From the NCBI GenBank assembly GCA_030460725.1, contig JAKECL010000156.1, forward strand, positions 1 to 5,730: a stretch of DNA of 5,730 bases. Reading direction: 5' to 3'. Both the position numbers and the translations under genes were made by a program. The notes below the pieces were generated by a model. It saw only the letters and a list, made by a program, of their open reading frames with translations, searched no databases and was not told the origin of the DNA. Source of the DNA: Propionibacterium sp. (GTDB lineage Bacteria > Actinomycetota > Actinomycetes > Actinomycetales > Actinomycetaceae). This document shows, in pieces, positions 1 to 4,164 of the stretch. Each line of letters starts with the position of its first letter. Positions within the stretch are counted from its first letter, which is position 1.

Positions 1-778
1 CGGGGGGGTAGTACCCGGCCCACCCCACGGCCGCCCCCACACCGAAGGGAAGCATGCGTCCCAGAGTGGAGGTGGTCGCCCGCCCCAGGATCTTCGAGCG
101 CAACCACCGGGTCATGAGGTGGTTGAACTGCTGGGCGGAGGCGGTGCGGATGTGGAGGAAGGAGTCGCGGAACCAGGCGAGGGTCTCGATGCCGAGCTGT
201 GTGGTGATGTACTCCGCGCCCTCACGACCGGTGAGGGTGGCCAGCACCAGGGACGTGCGTTTGGCGGGGTCGCGCACGTCAATGCCGTGGAGGTGGGCAA
301 CGACCAGGGTGTAGTGCGCGGCCTCGGAGACGAAGGCGACCAGCTGGGCGCCGGAGGCGGTGGCCGAGGCAGCAGTGCCGATCCCCGGCCAGGCCGCGGC
401 TGCCCCCACGGCTCCACTCTCCACTCCGACCCGGCGCACGAAGCGCCTCGTGGCGATCTCGACCAGCTGCGCATTGGTGGCTCCGGGGAAGTCCTCGTGC
501 AGTTTGCGTGCCGTGCGCAGACTGGCGGCATGGGGCACGTCGACGGCGTGGCGCCACGTGCCCGGGGCAGGGGAGTCCTCAGGGTCGCCACTCCAGGAGC
601 GGGAGGCCGGGTCCGCGGTGAACGCGCCGGGGTCGGGGGTGCTGGTCCCTTCCGGGGGCAGTCCGCCCTCGGCCTCGGCGGAGGAACCGCTGGAGGAGCG
701 TACTGCGGCATGACCGCGATCCCGGGGGCGCGCGCGTCCGGGCAGGTGCACCATGTGGCGGTTGCGTCGGCTCTTCAC
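1..778 (-). CDS. EcsC-like conserved actinobacterial protein, 3' end cut by window edge
   Basis: This frame stays open from the GTG at 778 to the left edge, giving about 259 residues without the C-terminus. The start is a basic segment (MKSRRNRHMVH), followed by a Ser/Pro/Asp-rich, probably disordered stretch to about residue 80. A conserved domain then follows: a helical part with RKLHEDFPG and RRFVRRVGVESG, a Gly/Ala-rich hydrophobic segment at about 122-165 (AAAAWPGIGTAAS, then LVVAHLHGIDVRDP), and a Gly-rich segment near the end (RMLPFGVGAAVGWAGY). This pattern resembles a widespread actinobacterial hypothetical family similar to EcsC (membrane-associated, function unknown). I recognise the family by pattern only. 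GTG 778 is preferred over the ATG at 754 because it has a strong Shine-Dalgarno nine bases upstream, inside the end of the osmC gene. The 4-nt gap to the osmC stop suggests coupled translation in one operon. No enzymatic function can be assigned. Confidence 0.75.
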   Translation of the reverse strand, partial: MKSRRNRHMVHLPGRARPRDRGHAAVRSSSGSSAEAEGGLPPEGTSTPDPGAFTADPASRSWSGDPEDSPAPGTWRHAVDVPHAASLRTARKLHEDFPGATNAQLVEIATRRFVRRVGVESGAVGAAAAWPGIGTAASATASGAQLVAFVSEAAHYTLVVAHLHGIDVRDPAKRTSLVLATLTGREGAEYITTQLGIETLAWFRDSFLHIRTASAQQFNHLMTRWLRSKILGRATTSTLGRMLPFGVGAAVGWAGYYPP

Positions 779-782
779 AGGT

Positions 783-1250
783 TCAGGCCTCCTCCGTGTC
801 GGCCTCCGAGGTGAAGACCTTCGTGTAGGGGGTGGCGCGCACCAGGGTGTGTCCGATCGTGCAGGAGCGGTCGATGGCGGCGGCGGCCCGGCGTTCCAGG
901 TTCTCCCGTTCGGCCTCCTGCAGTCCGGAGAGGTCCTGGACCAGCTCCACCTGGAAGGAGTCGTAGCGGTCCTCGTCCTCGTCGTACTCCCCGGACACCC
1001 CGATGACCTGGCGGAAGTCCTCTCCCAACGCGATCTCGAGCCGGCGGTCGGAGGACATGGCATTGCAGCCGGCCAAGGCGATCTTCAGGAGATCACCGGG
1101 GGAGAATCGCCCGGGACCGTCGCCCAGGAGCAGCTCGGCCCCGCGCGCGTTGCGCGCGACGTACTGGCGGGTGCCCTGACGCTCCAGGAACAGAGCCGGC
1201 GTGGGGCCGCCCTGGGCGGCGGGGGATGAGTCCTTCGGTGAGATCTTCAT
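783..1250 (-). CDS. OsmC/Ohr-family redox protein
   Basis: This is a 155-residue protein of the OsmC/Ohr superfamily, whose members are small cytosolic dimers that reduce organic hydroperoxides with a cysteine pair. The length matches the family (about 140-160). The two family cysteines are visible: Cys62 in LALAGCNAMSSDRR, the expected peroxidatic position at the start of the central helix, and Cys130 in DRSCTIGHTL, the resolving position. Between them is the usual strand region with an acidic insertion (GEYDEDEDRYDSF). The C-terminus ends in TPYTKVF plus a short acidic tail. I cannot tell whether it belongs to the OsmC, Ohr or YhfA subgroup. The ATG at 1250 is preferred over a GTG at 1286, which has no ribosome-binding site and would add residues that do not look conserved. 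ATG 1250 also lacks a strong Shine-Dalgarno but sits six bases after a -10-like hexamer, so the mRNA may be leaderless. The gene lies 91 bases downstream of the DUF2505 gene and 4 bases upstream of the EcsC-like gene, all in the same direction. Confidence 0.88.
   Translation of the reverse strand: MKISPKDSSPAAQGGPTPALFLERQGTRQYVARNARGAELLLGDGPGRFSPGDLLKIALAGCNAMSSDRRLEIALGEDFRQVIGVSGEYDEDEDRYDSFQVELVQDLSGLQEAERENLERRAAAAIDRSCTIGHTLVRATPYTKVFTSEADTEEA
788..795 (-). promoter_or_regulatory. Shine-Dalgarno that selects the GTG start at 778
   Basis: The minus strand reads GGAGGAGG here, nine bases before the GTG at 778. It overlaps the last codons of the upstream osmC-like gene. The ATG at 754, eight codons downstream, has no comparable motif, so this site decides the start. 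It also implies that ribosomes finishing osmC could reinitiate at once. Confidence 0.7.
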
Positions 1251-1256
1251 GGTCCC

Positions 1257-1262
1257 ATTGTG
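1257..1262 (-). promoter_or_regulatory. Candidate -10 element for leaderless osmC transcript
   Basis: The minus strand reads CACAAT, then GGGACC, then the ATG at 1250. Four of six bases match TATAAT, and the six-base gap would put the transcription start at or beside the A of the ATG. No convincing -35 hexamer is visible about 17 bases upstream. The absence of a good Shine-Dalgarno before this ATG supports a leaderless reading. If real, osmC and the EcsC-like gene can be transcribed independently of the DUF2505 gene. Confidence 0.4.
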
Positions 1263-1291
1263 GGCCAGGAGTCCCGCGCCGTGCACGGGGG

Positions 1292-1331
1292 CGGCGTCAG
1301 GGGATTCGCGAGGGCGACCCGCGCGACGCCG
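1292..1331 (-). other. Inverted repeat between DUF2505 gene and osmC
   Basis: A perfect 7-bp inverted repeat (CGGCGTC at 1292-1298 and GACGCCG at 1325-1331) flanks a 26-base loop, starting about 10 bases after the DUF2505 stop codon. It could be a weak terminator or processing structure in the 91-base gap. There is no U-tract, the loop is long and GC-rich, and a competing pairing (TCGCG with CGCGA) exists inside it, so chance is a real alternative. Confidence 0.3.
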
Positions 1332-1341
1332 GGGATCCGGC

Positions 1342-1842
1342 TCACTGGGCGGGGTGGGCCTCCAGCCAGCTGCGTGCTGCCTCGAGTTCGCGGGCGAAGA
1401 GGGAACGGACCTTGCCGGCGGCCTGCTGCTCGACGCGGCGGCCGACCAGCGGGATCGAGACGGACAGGTCGGCGTTGACGGCCCGGGTGGTGGACTCCGT
1501 CGAGCCGGTGAGCACGGAGACGGCCCGCAGGGAGACGGGTGCGCCGTGGACCTGGACCTCGGTGGTCCCCCGACGGGTGTTCCCCTGCGCGGGGGCCCAG
1601 GTCTCGGTGATGGTCAGGCTCAGCCCGGAACGCACGAAGCGCTGCGCTGCGGAGGGGAGGAGGGAGGTGTCCACGGAGGCCTTCACCCTGAGGGTGAGGG
1701 TGCCCTGTTCCTCGACCACGTCCACCTGGGGGTCGATGACTCCGGGGACATCCAGGCGACTGCGCGTGTACTGCGGATCGGCGAACATCTGGCCGATGCG
1801 CTCCAGGGAGGCGGGGTAGGTGTAGGAATCCGTGATCTGCAC
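1342..1842 (-). CDS. DUF2505-family protein (SRPBCC-like fold)
   Basis: This is a 166-residue protein that matches the layout of DUF2505, an actinobacterial family of unknown function thought to share the START/SRPBCC ligand-binding fold. Visible hallmarks are the N-terminal strand and helix ITDSYTYPASLERIGQMFADPQYTRSRL, given here in two parts: the opening Tyr-Pro at 9-10 and the D-P-x-Y motif at 22-25. Next come LLPSAAQRFVRSG at 61-73, the TETW strand at 79-82, a central VHGAPVSL (98-105), and the diagnostic late motif SIPLVGRRVEQ (129-139) followed by a C-terminal amphipathic helix ending in W159. No signal peptide or membrane segment is seen. The GTG at 1842 is chosen because GAGGAG lies six bases upstream and family similarity begins at once. 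An in-frame ATG at 1902 would add 20 Pro/Gly-rich residues and is the alternative start. It is the first gene of the leftward cluster and divergent from pdtaS. Confidence 0.85.
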   Translation of the reverse strand: MQITDSYTYPASLERIGQMFADPQYTRSRLDVPGVIDPQVDVVEEQGTLTLRVKASVDTSLLPSAAQRFVRSGLSLTITETWAPAQGNTRRGTTEVQVHGAPVSLRAVSVLTGSTESTTRAVNADLSVSIPLVGRRVEQQAAGKVRSLFARELEAARSWLEAHPAQ

Positions 1843-1848
1843 GGTGGT

Positions 1849-1854
1849 CTCCTC
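1849..1854 (-). promoter_or_regulatory. Shine-Dalgarno for the DUF2505 GTG start
   Basis: The minus strand reads GAGGAG six bases before the GTG at 1842. The spacing is ideal, and this is the main reason for preferring the 166-residue form over the 186-residue form that starts at ATG 1902. Confidence 0.6.
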
Positions 1855-1864
1855 GGGTCGGCCG

Positions 1865-1884
1865 GGCCCGACGGCGGTCGGGCC
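1865..1884 (-). other. Strong hairpin just upstream of the DUF2505 ribosome-binding site
   Basis: GGCCCGAC (1865-1872) and GTCGGGCC (1877-1884) form a perfect 8-bp, mostly G-C stem with a GGCG tetraloop. Two more pairs are possible beyond one mismatch. In the mRNA of the leftward gene the hairpin ends 10 bases before the GAGGAG motif, so it lies in the leader if GTG 1842 is the start, or within codons 7-13 if ATG 1902 is used. It could modulate translation or transcript stability. No known riboswitch class is recognisable. Confidence 0.45.
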
Positions 1885-1943
1885 GGGTGCGGGTGCGGAC
1901 ATGACTGGTTCGTCCACCAGTGTCCCACCTCGGTGTTCGTCAC

Positions 1944-1960
1944 CGCACCCGATGGGTGCG
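1944..1960. other. 7-bp palindrome in the divergent promoter region
   Basis: CGCACCC (1944-1950) and GGGTGCG (1954-1960) form a perfect inverted repeat with a 3-base GAT centre. It lies between the divergent DUF2505 and pdtaS starts, about 90 bases upstream of pdtaS. It could be an operator for a dimeric regulator acting in both directions, or a small hairpin. No specific regulator is recognised. Confidence 0.35.
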
Positions 1961-2034
1961 CGGCGCAGGGAAGGCGTGGGTGCACGGCCCGGGTCGATGC
2001 TCCGGTCATGACAGGGAGGCCTCGTGGCCGGCAC

Positions 2035-2040
2035 TACAGT
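2035..2040 (+). promoter_or_regulatory. Candidate -10 element for leaderless pdtaS transcript
   Basis: TACAGT fits the actinobacterial -10 pattern TAnnnT and is followed by exactly six bases (GGGGCC) before the ATG at 2047. Transcription would therefore start at or next to the start codon. No clear Shine-Dalgarno precedes the ATG, which agrees with a leaderless mRNA, a common arrangement in Actinobacteria. The nearest -35-like hexamer, ATGACA at 2008-2013, is too far away (21-base spacer) to be convincing. Confidence 0.5.
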
Positions 2041-2046
2041 GGGGCC

Positions 2047-3501
2047 ATGCGCAGCCTGATGCAACTGGCCGAGGAGGCATCCGCGACCCCGTTGTCGGAG
2101 TCGGACATCGACTGGCTCCACCTGCTCCTGGCGGACTGGCAGGTCCTGGCGGACCTGGCGGCTGCGGACCTGGTCCTGTGGCTGCCTGCCGACGACGGGC
2201 GATTCGTGGCGGTGGCGCACTGCCGGCCCGCGACCTCCGCCACTGTGCACCTCGACGACATCATCGGGCTCTACCTGCCGGCCGCGCGGGAGGCGGAACT
2301 CCACCGGGCAGTGGCCACAGGGGACGTGATCCGACCCGCAGCTGCGCGCTGGGCTGGCACCTACTCGATGATGGAGACCTGTGTGCCTGTGTTCCACGAC
2401 GGTCGGGTGATCGCCGTGATGACGCGGGAGTCGAACATCTCCTCCCCGAGGCTCTCGCTGGGTGCCCAGGGATGGACCTCGGCCGCCGCGGATGTGCTGT
2501 GTCAGATGATGACCCGCGGCCAGTACCCCTACGACTCCACACCCACGGTGACGACCCACGGCGTCCCCCGCGTCCTCGACGGTGCGATCCTCCTGGACGA
2601 GGAGGGTGTGGTCCAGCAGGTGACACCCAATGCCGTGTCCTGTCTGCGCCGCCTCGGGATCCGGGAGTCCATGCGCGGCCATGTCCTGGCGGAGTACATC
2701 ACCGATGTCGTCTCCGACGAGGCGCTGGTGGAGGAGACCCTGGCCGTGGTCGTCATGGGCCGGGCATCGTGGAGGGTGGAGATCAGTGCCCACGCCTCCA
2801 CGGTGACCATGCGGGCACTGCCCCTGGTGGAGGGCCGGGCACGTCTGGGCGCCGTGATCCTCACCCGCGACGTCTCCGAGGTGAGACGGCGCGAACAGGA
2901 GCTGATGACCAAGGACGCCACCATCCGCGAGATCCACCACCGTGTGAAGAACAATCTCCAGACAGTCTCGGCCTTGTTGCGCCTCCAGGCCCGGCGCAGC
3001 GGGTCGGAGGAGGTCCGTCAGGCGCTGGCCGAGGCCGGTCGACGGGTCCAGGCCATTGCGACCGTCCATGAGGCGTTGTCCCAGAACGTGGAGGAGGAGG
3101 TCAACTTCGATGAGGTGGCCCGCTCCATCCTGCGTCTGTCAGGTGCGGTGGCGACGACGGACCACTCGGTCGAGGTGGTGACCACCGGCAAGTTCGGCAT
3201 GGTCGGTGCCGACTACGCCCAGGCCCTGGCCACGGTGCTCAACGAGCTGGTGGCCAATGCCGTGGAGCATGGGCTGGCTGGCCGCGACGGCGTGGTCCAG
3301 ATCGATGCGCGACATGACGGCGAGATCCTGGTGGTGCGTGTCATTGACAACGGAGTCGGGGTGGAGCCGGGGACACCCATGACGGGCCTGGGCACCCAGA
3401 TCGTCAACCAGATGGTGCGCGGCGAGTTGCACGGCACGATCGAGTGGGAGCCGGGCGCGGAGAACGGCACGGTGGTGACGCTGCGGATGCACCTGTCCTG
3501 A
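2047..3501 (+). CDS. pdtaS: Sensor histidine kinase PdtaS (GAF-PAS-HisKA_2-HATPase)
   Basis: This is a 484-residue cytosolic kinase with no membrane segments, close in length and order to mycobacterial PdtaS (about 500 residues). An N-terminal GAF domain spans about residues 5-150, starting with a stretch that aligns with the mycobacterial N-terminus (DWLHLLLADWQVLADL). A PAS domain follows at about 170-285. The HisKA_2 phosphoacceptor box REIHHRVKNNLQTVSALLR places the candidate histidines at 297/298. The ATPase part has an N box at 399-409 (NELVANAVEHG), a G1 box at 434-438 (DNGVG) and a G2 box at 447-453 (GLGTQIV). In mycobacteria PdtaS phosphorylates PdtaR, an ANTAR RNA-binding regulator that acts by antitermination and is encoded elsewhere. 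None is present in this window. Copper, nitric oxide and cyclic-di-GMP have been reported as inputs there. Of the two GAF cysteines linked to copper/NO sensing, only one appears kept here (Cys59). ATG 2047 is chosen by alignment. An in-frame ATG at 2008 has no ribosome-binding site. Confidence 0.95.
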   Translation: MRSLMQLAEEASATPLSESDIDWLHLLLADWQVLADLAAADLVLWLPADDGRFVAVAHCRPATSATVHLDDIIGLYLPAAREAELHRAVATGDVIRPAAARWAGTYSMMETCVPVFHDGRVIAVMTRESNISSPRLSLGAQGWTSAAADVLCQMMTRGQYPYDSTPTVTTHGVPRVLDGAILLDEEGVVQQVTPNAVSCLRRLGIRESMRGHVLAEYITDVVSDEALVEETLAVVVMGRASWRVEISAHASTVTMRALPLVEGRARLGAVILTRDVSEVRRREQELMTKDATIREIHHRVKNNLQTVSALLRLQARRSGSEEVRQALAEAGRRVQAIATVHEALSQNVEEEVNFDEVARSILRLSGAVATTDHSVEVVTTGKFGMVGADYAQALATVLNELVANAVEHGLAGRDGVVQIDARHDGEILVVRVIDNGVGVEPGTPMTGLGTQIVNQMVRGELHGTIEWEPGAENGTVVTLRMHLS

Positions 3502-3543
3502 GCGGCACCGGCCTCCACCTGCGGATCCCTGGGCCCACAGACA

Positions 3544-3575
3544 CTGCTGCCCACACCGGAGGGTGCGGGCAGCAG
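3544..3575. terminator. Bidirectional terminator-like hairpin between pdtaS and whiB1
   Basis: CTGCTGCCC (3544-3552) pairs perfectly with GGGCAGCAG (3567-3575). After one A/C mismatch, CACC pairs with GGTG around a GGAG loop, giving 13 pairs in all. It sits between two converging genes, 42 bases after the pdtaS stop and 21 bases after the whiB1 stop. There is no U-tract on either side, as is usual for actinobacterial terminators. It probably serves both transcripts. Confidence 0.7.
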
Positions 3576-3596
3576 AGGAAGGCGCGTGGGTCTGCG

Positions 3597-3845
3597 TCAG
3601 GAGGCGCGTCGCGCGCGGGCGGCGCGGCGCTTGAGGGAGCGGCGCTCCTCCTCGCTCATTCCACCCCAGACACCGGAGTCCTGGTTGTTGTCGATGGCCC
3701 ACTGCAGGCACACCGTCTGGACGGAGCAGGTGCGGCACACTGTCTTCGCCTCAGCTGCCTGGGCGATTGCCGGCCCGGTGTTCCCGATGGGGAAGAAGAG
3801 CTCCGGGTCGACGCTCAAACAGGCTGCCTTGCTCCGCCAATCCAT
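3597..3845 (-). CDS. whiB1: WhiB-family Fe-S transcription factor WhiB1
   Basis: This 82-residue protein is almost colinear with Mycobacterium tuberculosis WhiB1 (84 residues). The four [4Fe-4S] ligands are Cys9, Cys37, Cys40 and Cys46, in the C-x27-C-x2-C-x5-C arrangement of WhiB1. The N-terminal MDWRSKAAC and DPELFFPIGNTGPA segments are diagnostic for this subgroup. The turn motif GVWGGMSEEER (58-68) and a basic C-terminal tail (RRSLKRRAARARRAS) for DNA binding follow. WhiB1 works with the principal sigma factor SigA region 4. In mycobacteria its cluster reacts with nitric oxide and the gene is essential. ATG 3845 is chosen because it matches the orthologue start and has GGAG eight bases upstream. 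A longer reading from 3893 would add 16 unrelated residues. The gene converges on pdtaS and has a long upstream leader region. Confidence 0.96.
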   Translation of the reverse strand: MDWRSKAACLSVDPELFFPIGNTGPAIAQAAEAKTVCRTCSVQTVCLQWAIDNNQDSGVWGGMSEEERRSLKRRAARARRAS

Positions 3846-3869
3846 TCCACAGTCTCCATTCAGTGGTGC

Positions 3870-3889
3870 CGGGAGGTGAACGGCTCCCG
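3870..3889 (-). other. Hairpin in the whiB1 leader
   Basis: CGGGAG (3870-3875) and CTCCCG (3884-3889) form a 6-bp stem with an 8-base loop, ending 24 bases before the whiB1 ATG and 12 bases before its GGAG motif. If the transcript begins upstream, this would be a leader stem-loop. It has no terminator U-tract. Confidence 0.35.
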
Positions 3890-4087
3890 ACACGTCAGTG
3901 ACTCGACGAACAACGGTGTCCAGTTTCGGTCAAGTCCGCGGGAGCGGCAAGAGTCGACGGACACATGCCACCTGATTGACCTGTGTGAAGAGTCACGTCG
4001 GGAGCGTGTCCGTGGCTCATCGCCGCCGGGGTGAGCGGGCGAGCACCCACGGTGGAGCGGGCGTCGGGACGCGGGCGTACCCACACG

Positions 4088-4104
4088 TCCGGGCCTTGCC
4101 CGGA
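4088..4104 (-). terminator. Terminator-like hairpin downstream of the FtsK-like gene
   Basis: TCCGGGC (4088-4094) and GCCCGGA (4098-4104) form a perfect 7-bp stem with a 3-base loop, about 60 bases after the stop codon of the minus-strand FtsK-like gene. The short loop and GC-rich stem suit a U-tract-less actinobacterial terminator. It would insulate whiB1 from readthrough. Confidence 0.55.
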
Positions 4105-4113
4105 TGGCCGACA

Positions 4114-4154
4114 GGCCAGTCTGGCGGGCCAAGGCTGGCAGGCCAAGGCTGGCA
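4114..4154. repeat. Short tandem repeat, 14-bp unit, two perfect copies plus one diverged
   Basis: GGCCAAGGCTGGCA occurs head to tail at 4127-4140 and 4141-4154. A diverged 13-base copy (GGCCAGTCTGGCG) lies at 4114-4126. Each unit contains the small inverted repeat GCCA/TGGC. The array starts 10 bases after the FtsK-like stop codon and precedes the terminator-like hairpin on that transcript, so it sits in its 3' untranslated region. Confidence 0.75.
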
Positions 4155-4164
4155 GGGGGACGGC

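Larger units (their letters stand above)
3846..4164. other. Intergenic region upstream of whiB1
   Basis: About 320 bases separate the whiB1 start from the stop of the FtsK-like gene. No coding frame here looks real. The region should hold the whiB1 promoter. The only -35-like hexamer near the gene is TTGACC on the minus strand at 3933-3928, with no good -10 at the normal spacing, so the promoter is not confidently placed. The region also contains a leader hairpin, a GTGA-N4-TCAC palindrome (3985-3996), a heptamer AAGAGTC present twice (3949-3955 and 3988-3994), a terminator-like hairpin and a short tandem repeat. Confidence 0.6.

Noticed and set aside
112..814. Three overlapping open frames on both strands opposite or beside the EcsC-like gene
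   Set aside because: All are Pro/Arg/Gly-rich shadows caused by high GC. Only the minus frame starting at GTG 778 has a ribosome-binding site and a conserved-looking domain.
1201..2046. Plus-strand open frame extending pdtaS upstream to a 766-residue product
   Set aside because: The extra sequence lies opposite the real DUF2505 gene, is Gly/Arg-rich with no family pattern, and mycobacterial PdtaS aligns from the ATG at 2047.
1903..3069. Long minus-strand open frame continuing upstream of the DUF2505 gene, antisense to pdtaS
   Set aside because: It is a shadow of the GC-rich pdtaS coding strand. The composition (His/Gly/Arg/Pro-rich) is typical of spurious frames and there is no start signal.
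3846..3893. N-terminal extension of whiB1 to position 3893
   Set aside because: The extra 16 residues are absent from WhiB1 orthologues, and ATG 3845 has a well-placed GGAG motif and the conserved MDWR start.
4114..4154. Possible CRISPR array or attachment site from the tandem repeat
   Set aside because: The units are 14 bp, directly adjacent without spacers, and no cas, integrase or tRNA gene is nearby.
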